From the NCBI RefSeq assembly GCF_003144195.1, contig NW_020290152.1, positions 1-24,766 on the forward strand: 24,766 bases of DNA, given 5' to 3'. A program made the translations under genes and the position numbers. Of this stretch, positions 1 to 10,370 are shown in pieces (position 1 is the first letter of the stretch; each line of letters starts with the position of its first letter). The stretch comes from Ceraceosorus guamensis. Its lineage: Eukaryota > Basidiomycota > Exobasidiomycetes > Ceraceosorales > Ceraceosoraceae. The notes beneath the pieces were generated by a model that saw only the letters and a list, made by a program, of their open reading frames with translations, did not search any database and was not told the origin of the DNA.

Positions 1-2
1 CC

Positions 3-341
3 CCCCCCCACACGCGCTCCAAGATCTTCGGGCTATCGACGCAATCCACAGCCTACCAGTCCGAAGTGCATGAGCGCCTACACTTGCCCTTTCCGCTCCT
101 CTCCGACGCCTCCCTCGCCTTCGCAACAGCGCTGGACTTGCCCACCTTTTCATTCGAGGGCGAGACGCTGCTCAAGCGCATGACGCTGCTGTGCAGAGAT
201 GGGCAGATCACGCGCGTCGATTATCCCATCTTTCCACCCGACCAGGCCGCTCAAAGGGCTCTCAAAATATTGATACCGGATCACATGCTCGGTGACGCTC
301 ATGCTCATGCTCATGCCGCACCCGCACAGCCCGCAATATGA
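3..341 (+). CDS. Peroxiredoxin-like protein (AhpC/TSA, bacterial type), 3' part
   Basis: Thiol-dependent peroxide reductase of the thioredoxin fold; such enzymes reduce H2O2 and organic hydroperoxides. The reading frame is open from the left edge and ends at the TGA at 339-341, giving 112 C-terminal residues. Recognisable blocks, in order, are FGLSTQSTAYQSEVHERL, LPFPLLSDASLAFATALDLP, then LLKRMTL and RDGQITRVDYPIFPPDQAA. The FGLS(T)Q, LPF.LLSD and YP(I/V)FPPD signatures belong to the short bacterial-type peroxiredoxins, from knowledge of that family. The N-terminal third, with the PxxxTxxC active-site cysteine, lies outside the window, so activity cannot be judged. The tail after ALKIL is an unusual His/Ala stretch (GDAHAHAHAAPAQPAI) coded by a short GCTCAT repeat. 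It could be a genuine extension or the result of a missed intron near 270-290. The fungal copy of a bacterial-type family hints at old transfer, which is inference. Confidence 0.85.
   Translation, partial: PPHTRSKIFGLSTQSTAYQSEVHERLHLPFPLLSDASLAFATALDLPTFSFEGETLLKRMTLLCRDGQITRVDYPIFPPDQAAQRALKILIPDHMLGDAHAHAHAAPAQPAI
295..318 (+). repeat. Short GCTCAT hexamer repeat in coding tail
   Basis: Three tandem GCTCAT units encode the Ala-His alternation at the C terminus of the peroxiredoxin-like protein. Such repeats expand and shrink by slippage, so the length of this tail may vary between strains (inference). Confidence 0.6.
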
Positions 342-807
342 TCACGATCCTCTTGAGTTCGTTCGGTTCAAAATCGCACATAAACAGACTGTCGCCGCAA
401 GCGTTTGGCGAGCAGGCACGCACTCACGATTGCAGAACGAACTCACGTCCATCATCCAGCTGGCTCGGATGTGTGAAGTGTAAGAATGAAGATTGATTGG
501 AGAGGACTGCGCAAAGACCGAAAGAGGTGCTGCTACCTACGCGAACGAGTTCTGCGTGGGACAACGAACATTTCGAGCCGTCGAGTCAAAGATTCGGAAG
601 TGTGAAGAGAAGTTGGTCTGGCCACAAGTGCAGGGTATGCAAGAGAGCTCCCGTTCGGAGCTTACACGAGCAGCTCAGGTCCGAGTGACGGAGAAGGCGT
701 GTAGAAGGGTCATTTGGTTTGGAAAAGCGCAGATTCTTCAAGAAACTAGTGCGCGAACGTCATGCTGATTGGCCAGACGACGGCGCGTTGAGGGTGGCTG
801 CGTGCCG
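342..807. other. Spacer between convergent genes
   Basis: This 466-bp stretch separates the stop codons of the peroxiredoxin-like gene (+) and the 69-residue protein gene (-). It should hold both 3' untranslated regions. It contains one copy of the recurring word TCACGATTG (424-432). Several overlapping open frames exist in it, but none starts with a supported ATG or resembles a known family. Confidence 0.6.
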
Positions 808-1406
808 TCACTGCTTGTCAGCGATGGGAACGTCCTTGCCGGACACCTTCTTGCTGTAGAGTACAAAGGCCACGAGAGAGCAAGAGTGTCAGCGTGCATA
901 CGAGGCGATGACGAAGCATGGGACATCACAGAAGGTAAGGGGCAACCTTTCTTGATTGTGGCCGGCCGCAGCGCGACAATCAGGTGCGTGGCAGCCTCGC
1001 GCATGCGTCGAGGTGCGACCTGCACTCGTACGTCCATTTCCGGCACCATCGACGTGTTCCCACTACTACCATCCCTTCCACACCAACTCACAAGATCTTG
1101 CGGAAACCGTCGGAAATCTTCTCGGTGGTGCTAGCGCTCTGCTTGTGACCGCTCTTGGTGAGCACAGCATCGATACCCTTGTCCAGAGCGTCTTGCTGAG
1201 GAGCGCCTCCCTCGGCGGGAGCAGGTGCGTTTGCGGGTGGTTGTTGCTAGATGCACAGGAATGGAAAGCAAGGGCCGATGTGTGAGTGTCACGATTCGCT
1301 TGCATCCAAACATCGTGAATGCCCATCCATGCGATACGGCTTTGCACGCGTGCAAGCTTACATCCCACTCAATCTTGGCGCTCCCGTGGATACTCACGTC
1401 AGCCAT
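808..1406 (-). CDS. Small conserved-looking fungal protein, 69 aa, three exons
   Basis: Function unknown. Coding exons on the minus strand are 1406-1398, 1246-1092 and 853-808. They total 210 nt, which gives 69 codons plus a TGA. Exon 1 is just ATG GCT GAC followed by the donor GTGAGT. Intron 1 (151 nt) ends CTAG, intron 2 (238 nt) begins GTGAGT and ends CTCTACAG. The protein opens MADQQPPANAPAPAEGGAPQ, a Pro/Ala-rich disordered head. A helical, amphipathic-looking segment follows, with DALDKGIDAV, STTEKISDGFRKIFKKVSG and KDVPIADKQ at the C terminus. From memory, the pattern D.LDKG.DA...EKI.D..R..F.K.TGK.V resembles small fungal proteins of unknown role, some reported as stress- or morphology-related; I could not run a search. 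It has no signal peptide or membrane segment. The joins are supported by consensus sites and by the frame carrying through both of them. Confidence 0.8.
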
Positions 1407-1487
1407 CTTTGTTGTGATGTAGTGGGTGCTTATTTGGGTTGAATAACAACGATGGAAGTGTGATGATGTGGTGATGAAGCAGAAAGC

Positions 1488-1498
1488 ATTCACGATTG
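1488..1498 (+). repeat. Dispersed word ATTCACGATTG
   Basis: This is one copy of an 11-base word that also occurs exactly at 24014-24024 and, inverted, at 11878-11888. Close variants lie at 424-432, 3556-3566, 16998-17007, 18432-18441 and 19099-19108. The copy here lies about 80 bp upstream of the start codon of the 69-residue protein gene. Confidence 0.55.
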
Positions 1499-1615
1499 CA
1501 AGCATAGAGTTGCGTCACGAGCATCTCGACCAAATCAAACCAAACGCTCGCAAGTCGCAAGCGTCGCGCGCTATCTCACACCACAGATTTCGTGATCTTG
1601 GGAGTCATCAAGGCG

Positions 1616-1637
1616 GCATGCAGCATATGCTGCATGC
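1616..1637. promoter_or_regulatory. Perfect 22-bp palindrome
   Basis: The sequence from 1616 to 1637 equals its own reverse complement over all 22 bases. The outer arms are GCATGC, the middle is AGCATATGCT, and the centre is CATATG. It lies 210 bp upstream of the start codon of the minus-strand 69-residue protein gene, so a dimeric regulator site is possible. Further GCTGCG repeats follow at once (about 1648-1662). No matching factor is known to me, so the regulatory reading is inference. Confidence 0.45.
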
Positions 1638-4300
1638 AATGCAACATGCGCTGCGCTGCGCTGATGCACCTGCCGCTGCGCACGAGCTCACATTGTGATT
1701 CAAGATTTATATCGAAAGTCCGCTTGCGCACCGTGCGTGCATGCGCCCGTGCGTTCCCAAATCCGAGCCATGCATAGCAGCAACTTCCAAGCTCCGCGCC
1801 GCGCTTTGCCGCATGCGCGCGTCCAAGACGCAAGGGGCAAAAGCGCACGCGCGGTCAGCAGGCTTCTATACTGTATATGCGCACGCACCGCGCACACCCA
1901 CGCGCACGCGCGCGCTTCACAAATTCGCCTCTTGCGTCTGCTCATGCTGCAGCGCGCTTCTTTGCGCAGAATCACAATCGTCGACAATTAATGTCCCGGC
2001 CTCAACCGACGAGGCGGGCAGTCGCGAGTAAGGGCTGAGTGGAAGATCCGCGGCCCGCAACAGCTTCTGATGACATGCTACGAGTAGTCAGTCTAGTACG
2101 CATCGAGCCGCATCACCATGCATTCCCAAACCACTTATTCCTTGCGCTGGCTCGGCTGAATGCTGGACGCTGACCCACGCCTGACTGACTGCACTCTTGA
2201 TTCGGACGTTCTGCAGATGCCAGACCTCGAGGAAAGCCCCCTCCCTCCCTTCACCTCGATTCGCACAAGCTGTCAGTCAGAGTCCGGCGAATGATTGTGA
2301 TCGCGGTGATTTAGATGTGGTGGTGCACCTGCGCGCGGGCTCGACCCGTATGCATGACATGACATGCACGCTTGCCAAGCTCGTCGTAATTTTTTTTGCG
2401 AGGGAGAGCAAACGAACGAGAAAAGAAGTCTTCTTCTGTGTGTGTTGTTGTACGTCTGTGTAACTTCATGGAGCATCCATCGTCTGTACAGCAGCAGCAG
2501 CTTTATGCACTTCCACGTTCGATCGAAGCAGGACGCACACTCAAGACTGCGAATTTACATGGATTGATCAGGCCACGCACCAGAGTCAAAGCGCATAGGG
2601 TATGTATGGGCATATATGTGCTGTAAGGTGCTTCTTGCTGACTTGACCCACAGCGTGCGGGTCGTGCGTACGGTGAGCAATAAAGTAGGCCTTTGAGCGC
2701 ACGTACAGCGTGAGTGGTGAGTCAGAGCGATCACACGTGCACCGCACCCGTGCGCGATCCCAACATCTTGCACCGCTGTACCGCACACCGTTGTGAGGCG
2801 AGCGTGTATGATGCTCTCCTCCTCTTCTCGGTCAGGACGATCCACCCATGCAGATGTGAGAGCACTTGTTGAGAAGCGCTGATGAGAACTACGCGTGCAC
2901 CAGTCGCGAGTGCGACTGCATGCATGGATGGCTTCATGCGTAGATTCACATTCAGATTGTTCTGCCCGACGCACAGGTCAATTCTGCTGTGCTCTGCTCA
3001 TCCGCTGAGCACCATCGTGAGTGTGGCAGCTACAGTGACCGTTCAGGATCTTCTAGTAGTAGTATGCGGTGGAGGAGAGTTGCAGACGCAGAGTCCAGTG
3101 CGGTGGAGCGTCGAGTACGTGCCGTGTTTGCCCTGAGCTACCGTTTCGGGCATCGAAAGGCCTCCTCCACTGGATGGCTTTGCAGCGGACGCTCAAAGAT
3201 TGGCAAAAGTGTGCGGTCAAGCAGACCGAGCAGGACACTGGCGAGTCAAGAGCAGTCTGATGAGGTAGCGTACGCAGGTCGTCCCCCTGGCACGAGAAGC
3301 TTGTATCACTCGGTGATTGCGTACGGTAAGGGTACTGCAAAGCCCCATTTATATGCTCACACTGTCGCACCCCGTTTGCGTGGATGTGGGTGTAGTCCAT
3401 GGCCGTGGCGTACTCAGTCAGACTTGCACCTCCAAATGAAAGCGCGTCTACCCACGGTGACCGTCGAAGGTCGCTCTTGCGCAAGTCAGAACAGTCACGA
3501 AAGTCGCGCGAGTCTGGGTGAGCGACCAACTGAACAGCTGCAAACGCACAGCCGCATTCGTGATTGCACGATTCACGAATCCCGATCCACGTGATTCTTG
3601 ATTGCGATCATAGATCCCTGCGTACATGATCGTTTGATCAATCTCGTAACTTTTGACTCTGAATGGTTTGACTCATCTAGCCGAGTGGTGCCGAGTCAAG
3701 TCGTGAGTGCCGAGTGTAGCTGATCGAGCCGAGTGCCTACGCGCTTGGCTCGCGATGAGCATCGGCCGTACGCCCCACACGCGCACGCCATGCGCGTCAC
3801 GATGAGCGATGTCCGCGTTATCGCGGAGCGCGGTCTCTCTCTAGATCTGACTGTCACGCCAGCTGCTCGATGGCGCGGACGGATAACGGCAAAGGCTTGC
3901 GATCTGTTGAATCTCGGCTAGCTACAGCAGGGCTATAGGTAGGGGCAGTGAGTACACTTGGACTTGACGGTCCATCTGAACTGCGCAAATTAGACGCACT
4001 CACGACTCGTGACTGCTGAGCTGTCATGTAAGCGTTGAATACCTGACAGAAGCGTCTTTGAAGGATAAGCATCGTGGCTTTTGCCTATAGATATCAGCTT
4101 GTGCATCGATCTATATCTGCGCTTTGCGATTCCCGCCCCTCCTCTCGTGACTTTGAGAGCCTCAAAACCTGATTGCATCTTTGAATCTTCAGCTCGACCT
4201 CGCTCTTGCCTCATTCACTCACACTTTCCTTGATCCATATTCCAGCTTCACATTCACATTCTGTTGTGATTTCATCCATCCGCAGCCCTAAACAAGCACG

Positions 4301-4939
4301 CCGCACGCCGCACGCTCACTCACGACTCACTCACGCACGCACGCCCGCTACAATATAACGGCTCGCTCAAAGTTCGGTGCGACGCGCGCCTCGCCGCCCG
4401 CCCCAACAACGAACAGCACACGCTGCTGCAGCTGCCGCCGCGCTGCTGTCTGTTGTCGCACTGCTGGCCCTCGACTTTTTCCTCGCCTGCGTGTGGCGGT
4501 GTGTACGTGCAGGTCGGTCCGAACACCTCAAGTCACATTGCAAAAGCAGCAGGAGGAACACCACTCATATCAGCTCCAGCTGAACTGCAGCCACGCATAG
4601 AGTTCAACCTGTCAGTCCGGGGCGCATGACTTTCTGCTCTCACGACTTGTCCCTCGTCCCTGAACTTTGCACCTCCCTCCACCTCCTTCCGAAGCTGTGT
4701 AGCCCATCACTTCATCTTGCTGCTTGACAAGGAGAGAAACGGGCGGTGGAAAGCCGGAAAGAGAAAGGCCACATTCAGCAAGGGGTGGCAGCGGGATCAG
4801 AGAGGGCAACGACGAGAAGCGTTGCAGGGAAGCGCGCGGAGTCCTGCTCTACATCCTCATTGGGCCCTCTCACACGGCAAGTGCGGGGTAGACCACTCGG
4901 CAGCCAGAACGCTCGATCCACCTGCATACGCACACAAGC
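4301..4939 (+). promoter_or_regulatory. Probable promoter and leader of the phosphofructokinase gene
   Basis: Upstream of the kinase ATG there is a TATA-like ATATAAC at about 4352-4358. The pyrimidine-rich stretch around 4640-4695 is of the kind often seen near start sites of strongly expressed fungal genes. One copy of ACTCACGACT lies at 4318-4327. A short upstream ORF with ATG at 4626 and TGA at 4725-4727 (33 codons) would lie in the leader if transcription starts before it. The actual start site cannot be read from sequence alone. Confidence 0.4.
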
Positions 4940-7921
4940 ATGGCTGACAATTCTCAGGATGCCGAAGCGCTGCGCTCTGCGCCCATGAAGATCGCGGTGA
5001 TGACCTCTGGAGGGGATAGCGCGGGGATGAATGCGGCGGTTCGGGCAGTAGCCAAGATGGCCATCTATCGTGGATGCGAAGCTTGGGTGATAAGGGAAGG
5101 TTGGGAAGGTCTAGTGAGGGGCAACGACGATGCGTCGAGCAATGCTGCCACTCCTAATGGATCGCCAGACACATCGAAGCGCACAATGGACGCATTCAGA
5201 GACGCCCATAATCCTCATGCTGCTCGTCAGGAAGCTTCCTCTTCTGCTACCGCCAAGTCGCCATCTGGAGGAGCCAATGATGCGTCGGCTACCGCTGCTA
5301 CTGCTGCTGGTAATTCCTTGCCCCCCGAATCATCCTCCGTCAAGAGCGGCTTTGTGTCCACCTTTGGCCAGGGTGAGCTGCTCAGGGAGGGAGTGGGAGA
5401 AGCGGAAGAAATCGGTTTGAAAGGACAGTACATCGTCAGAGTGGGCTGGGATGACGTGAGGGGATGGATGGATCAGGTGCGTGGGCGCTCGAAAAAGCAT
5501 CGTGTAGCTTGTAGCAAGCAAGCCAAACTCACCAGCTTTGCCGATCTGCACTCGCAGGGCGGTACGCTGATCGGTACGGCTCGTTGCGCAGCATTCAGAG
5601 AAAGACCAGGCAGAGAGAGGGCAGCGCGCAACCTCATCTCGTGTGGCATAGACGCGCTGGCTGTATGCGGTGGAGATGGCAGCTTGACGGGCGCTGATCG
5701 CTTGCGGGCGGAGTGGCCTGAATTGGTAGAGAGCCTCAAAAGCAGAGGTGAGCTGATCACGACCGTAGCATGATCCTTGCAGACTGCTAATCACCAGGCC
5801 ACTCCGCTGTGCCACTTCACCAGGCGAGATCAGCGAAGCGCAGGCTCAAAGATATGCGCATCTCAAAATTGTTGGACTGGTCGGCTCCATCGACAATGAC
5901 ATGGCGACGACCGATCTCACCATCGGTGCGTCGACCGCTTTGGCCCGCATCTGCGAAGCGATCGACAGCATCAGCAGTACGGCCGCTTCGCACTCTCGAG
6001 CATTTGTAGTGGAGGTGATGGGCCGACACTGCGGATGGTTAGCTCTCATGGCCGGAATCGCTTCGGGAGCCGATTACATTTTGGTTCCGGAACGTCCGCC
6101 CATCGGGGATTGGCGGGACAACATGTGCGAAGTGTTGGCTCGTCATAGAGAAGTGGGCAAACGCAAGACCATCGTCGTCGTCGCAGAGGGTGCTATTGAT
6201 CGAGAGCTGAATGCCATCAGACCCGACGACATCAAGTCTATCCTCTCCGATCGCTTGGGCCTGGACACGAGGGTCACCACGCTTGGACATACGCAGCGAG
6301 GAGGTAAGCCTGTGGCTCAAGATCGTGTGCTAGCCACCTTGCAAGGCGTCGAAGCCGTCGACGCTTTGCTGCAGGCCAAGCCCGACACTCCTAGCTACGT
6401 CATCGGTATACGCGAGAACAAGATCGAGCGGATCCCACTTATGCACGCCGTCGAGATGACCCAACGTGTGGCAAAGTGTATCGGAGAAAAGGACTTTGAT
6501 GGCGCAATGGCTCTCAGAGACCCCGAGTTTGAGGAAGGGCTGCACGCCTTTGATCTCATCTCCAAGATAGACGAGAGCTTCTTGGTACCTCAACAGAGCA
6601 GGATACGCATGGCGATCATCCAGTGAGTCGTCGCAACGCAAAGTCGCTGACCCCTTGAAAGCTTGCTGAAGACTCTCTGCCTCTCCTCGCTTTCTCCTAG
6701 TCTCGGTGCGCCTGCGGGAGGGATGAACGCTGCGACGCGCACTGCAGTGCGATACTGCTTGGCTCATGGCCACGAACCTTTTGTCGTGCACAATGGATTC
6801 CCAGGTCTGCTGGAGGACCACATCAACCCTCTGAACTGGCTTCGGGTGGATAATTGGGCTGTAAGAGGAGGCAGCGAATTAGGCACCAATAGGGTTCTGC
6901 CCGACATAGACTTTGGAGCGGTGGCTGCAAAGCTGCAGGAACACAAGATCGAGGGCTTGCTGGTCATCGGAGGCTTTGAGGCTTTCCAGGCCGTCAAACA
7001 GCTCAATGATCAGCGCGGCAACTACCCCATCTTCAGGGTGAGTCGTCTTGACGACAGAGACGACGTGCATCGCTTTGACTGACTATGCTTGCCCCTTGAT
7101 TCATGCGCACAGATGCCCATCGCTGCCATTCCTGCGACAATCTCCAACAACGTTCCGATTTCTGATTTTTCTTTGGGCTCCGACACTTCCCTCAACGCCC
7201 TTGTAGATGCGTGCGACACGATCAAGCAGTCTGCTTCTGCTTCTCGCAACAGGACCTTTGTGGTGGAGACTCAAGGTGGCAGGTGCGGCTACATTGCCGT
7301 CATGGGCGCTCTGGCTGCCGGTGCTGTGCTCGTCTACACGCCCGAAGTGGGCATCGGCCTTCAACAGCTGGGCGCTGACGTTGCCTGGCTCAAGAAACGG
7401 TTCGAGTTGGACGTGAGGGGCAAGAGCGAGGGAAGGCTCGTGATCAGGTGAGCTGTGTTGCTCGTCCCTCTTCGGTTCGTCAGCGCCATTGACCTTTTGC
7501 ACCCGGCGAACACAGGAATGAACGCTCTTCGGACGTGTACACAACAGAAGTCATCACCAAGATTCTCAAAGAGGAAGGCAAAGAACTGTTCGATGCTCGT
7601 TCGGCCTCGCTGGGACACACTCTGCAAGGCGGTGTCCCCTCGCCGCTAGATCGAGCACGCGCCACTCGTCTAGCCGTCCGCTGCTGCGAGTTCCTGACCA
7701 TGAACGCGCTAGCTCTGCGGAAGAGCTCGTCAGCGTGGAATCAGGACACGGCGGCGATCATCACCATTCGAGGAAGCCAGGTCGAGTTCACTAGCTCTGA
7801 AGAGATGGCTAAGCAGGCGGATATGAAGAACAGAAGAGGAAAGACGGCTTGGTGGCACGAGCTCAAGAACCTCGCAGAGCTCATGGGCGGCCGCGCTGGC
7901 CTTTCCATGGCCAACTTGTGA
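4940..7921 (+). CDS. PFK1: 6-phosphofructokinase, fungal double-length form, six exons
   Basis: Cytosolic enzyme phosphorylating fructose 6-phosphate with ATP to fructose 1,6-bisphosphate, the committed step of glycolysis. Exons: 4940-5476, 5558-5747, 5824-6622, 6701-7037, 7113-7447, 7516-7921 (2604 nt, 867 aa; fungal enzymes are about 770-990). Donors are GTGAG(T/C), or GTGCGT for intron 1. The N-terminal half carries the catalytic motifs: [13 protein letters not shown] (21-33), [10 protein letters not shown] (180-189), [12 protein letters not shown] (217-226), GSIDNDM (263-269, with the catalytic Asp at about 266), GRHCGWLA (309-316) and LGHTQRGG (396-403). The C-terminal half begins [14 protein letters not shown] (509) and has IGGFEAF and TISNNVP where GGDGS and TIDND would be. 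It is thus the degenerate regulatory half typical of fungi, and it ends with QGGRCGYIA and LGHTLQGG. Residues of about 62-150 are a Ser/Ala-rich insertion. The start is the first ATG, 15 residues before the kinase fold. Intron 1 (81 nt) is in frame and stop-free; it is inferred from family continuity. Confidence 0.97.
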
Positions 7922-8087
7922 TTGCGGACGATGTCAAATCCTCATGACTACGAGACTTTGAGCGATTCGCGATCTCGACGCGAGCCGATGCTCTCCTCTG
8001 ACACACGAGTCGCCGCAAAAAAAAAACATTGCTAGTTTGGATGACTTTAGAGTGCGATGTGGAGTTCTTACAAATGTGTAAACAAGT
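7922..8087. other. Short convergent spacer
   Basis: Only 166 bp separate the stop codons of the phosphofructokinase (+) and the transporter (-), so both 3' untranslated regions share it or overlap. An A10 run lies at 8017-8026. No defined polyadenylation signal can be assigned. Confidence 0.7.
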
Positions 8088-10123
8088 CTATTGTCCTTGC
8101 TCTACGTCTCGGTCATTGCTGTGAGCTCCCTTTGCGCTGGTAGTGCGCTCGGCCTTCTCATTATCCGATGATGTCTTTGACCTCTGCGAGGGTATCTTCT
8201 CCTCTGCATCCACACCTCGACGCGCTTCTGGAGAGGCCACGTTGGGCTGCACGGCGTGTTTGCTCCTCGCTCTGATCGTGTCACCGTAGCGGTAGAGGAT
8301 GAAGGGCAGGGGCGCGAGGGCCAGAGCGATGAGAGCGAGCAGTAATCCTGCGAATTGGTAGCGCATCCCTTCGAACATATAAGTGGCGTAGAGGGGAGAA
8401 GCGGCTGCCATGCCGTTTCTGAGCAGGCCCTGACCAGCAATGGCGGAGGAAGCGACGGAGGGATAGCAGTCGGCCGTGTAGGAGTAGACGGCCAAAAAGA
8501 CGGCATAGGTACCGAGAATGATGAGGAAAATGGCGAGTATGGGAGCTATCCAATGCACAAACGCGAACTGCGTCCAGCTGAAAATCATAATGCCGATGCC
8601 GAATAGCGGTCCGAAGATCATGGCGCCGTAGAGCCTGTACTCGGGCTTTGCTACTCCTCCGTTGTTGCGAGTGCTGCGCTCGTACATCTTGTCTTGCCAG
8701 AGACCCAAGCCAAACCCGGCAAAGCAGGCCAAGATGGCGGCAATGTAGGGCAATCCAGCATTGCCTTCGGACCACTCATGATTGCCGGCAAAGGTGAGGG
8801 GAATGACGCTGAGGAAGAGGAATACCGTCATCCAACAGAGCGCAATGTACAGCCCAAAGAAGAGGATGACGCTCTCGGTGAAGAGAAGTTTGATGCTCCT
8901 CAGACAGCTGGCTCTAAACATGTCCATGAGCGTATCGCCTTCCAGTTCTGCACGCGCTCTGAACCTCTCGTCTCCAGTCTCTTTTCGTAGCCTCTTGGCC
9001 CGGGATCGAAGAATGGCATCGCCCCTCGACTCTTTCAAGAAGCAGAGCTCAAACAAAAGCACTACGCCGGTGAGGATCAGGTGCACATACTGAATCCAGC
9101 GCCAGCCCAGTCGTTCGTCGATGTACCCGCTGTAAGCCGGTGCGCCGACTGTGGAAACGATGGCGCAAAAGCTGAAGAGCGACATGGGCACCGAAATCTC
9201 CTTTGTGCTCCACACTGTCCCGCGTCGCAACGAGCAAAAGTCGTCAGCGGTGCAGCTTGTATTGCGAAGTGGCGCTGCTCGTCTACAAGGCAGTGCAACC
9301 AACTCACCATCGCTCAAGGAGCCTCCAACCAGGATCGTGCCGATAGAGCCGAAAGCGCCTTGGAGCAGCCTCCCGACAATCTGCGTGGCCAGATTCTGAC
9401 CAAAGGCCAACATGAACGTGACGGCGAAGAAAGCAGCAAAGGCAGAGACGTAGATGATTCTTCGGCCTGACAATTCGCAAAACGGTGCAATAAACAGCGG
9501 CATGATCGCGCAAGCGCCTGCAGAAAGATGGGATCAGGGGGTTCACGTTCGCCAAACAGTCGTCAATCAGGCGGCCTGTAAATAGCTTGTGGCGAGTCCG
9601 ACGAAGAGAAAAACGCACCATTGAAAGTGAACATTCCCACCTGGCCAGCCACATTAGCCACCCCAAACTCGTCCGTCATCTTGCCGATGCCCACCGAATA
9701 GGCCGAGGTCGACAAGCCGATGCACATGGTCATCGAGTTGAGCAGGATGGTGAGGATCCACTTCTGGGTCAAAGACCACTGCTGAGGATCTTCCTTGTCA
9801 TTTTCTCCAAATTGCACCAATATCAACTTGTCGCCATCTCCATCGAGCGCCTTTGCTTTGGCTTTGGACGTCTTGCCCGCAGTGCCATCCTTTGAGATCG
9901 ACGAGTTGGCAAGCCCGCCATCCTGCGCCTCTTCGCCATCGCCCTCGTGGATGGAATTGGTCGCCGTCACATCCTCCGTGCGTAAAAGGATGGATCCGGC
10001 AGGTGTAGTATCGGCAGCGGTGGTCGTTCCGCTCTGCAGTCCTTCTGACTGCTTCGATCCAGATGGACGAGTCGCTTGGGGAAAGAGTCCCAGCGGGAGC
10101 TCCGTGGACTTTAAGGAAGCCAT
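8088..10123 (-). CDS. MFS transporter, DHA1 drug/polyamine-proton antiporter type, three exons
   Basis: Predicted proton-coupled exporter in the plasma or vacuolar membrane. Coding exons on the minus strand are 10123-9619, 9517-9308 and 9214-8088 (1842 nt, 613 aa). Introns are 101 nt (GTGCGT...TGCAG) and 93 nt (GTGAGT...GACAG). The second is stop-free and in frame; removing it joins GGSLSD to VWSTKE, matching the usual loop after helix 4. A hydrophilic N-terminal tail of about 110 residues ends with FGENDKEDPQQWS, the D-P-x-x-W-S entry motif of this group. Twelve hydrophobic helices follow, from WILTILL (TM1) to LALIALALAPLPF (TM12). Motif A is ELSGRRIIY, RLLQGAFGS precedes helix 4, and GAPAYSGYIDERLGWRW closes helix 5. 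The central loop reads KESRGDAILRSRAKRLRKET, characteristic of fungal polyamine/drug members. The C-terminal tail of about 70 residues is charged. Substrate cannot be told from sequence. Confidence 0.95.
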
Positions 10124-10370
10124 GGTGTGAGCGCAAGCAGTAGTACCAAGGGCAGATGTCGGCAGTGCCTGAGTACGACTGTCGTCAGGGCATACGGTGC
10201 TGATACTGACTCAGTTCGTGGTCGGATAGCAAAGTCAAAAGCGGTTCGTGGTAGACACTTGGGGGGCTCCAAAGGGATTTGCCTACATTTGTAGCGTTGG
10301 TGGAAGAGGGCGGCGAGGCCAGACTTGACCTTCCACACACAAGCAGAGCATGGTACGTCACTTTGCTCCC

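Larger units (their letters stand above)
1407..4300. other. Gene-poor spacer
   Basis: About 2.9 kb with no convincing gene on either strand. The open frames are short, Arg/Cys/Ser-rich, often lack an ATG and overlap each other on both strands, as expected of GC-rich non-coding DNA. It holds a perfect 22-bp palindrome (1616-1637), GC-alternating patches near 1880-1917, a cluster of TCACGA words (3556-3600) with a CACGTG hexamer at 3588-3593, and two copies of ACTCACGACT or its complement (3699-3708, 3998-4007). The part nearest 1407 must carry the promoter of the 69-residue protein gene. Confidence 0.6.

Noticed and set aside
2989-3594. 201-codon plus-strand open frame in the left spacer
   Set aside because: It starts at GTG, is Ser/Arg-rich, overlaps a 158-codon frame on the other strand and ends in the repeated TCACGA words.
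4377-4583. Frame with a hydrophobic run (LLSVVALLALDFFLACVW) suggesting a signal peptide
   Set aside because: The frame has no ATG before the hydrophobic run and lies in the probable promoter of the phosphofructokinase gene. The Ala run comes from GCTGCC repeats.
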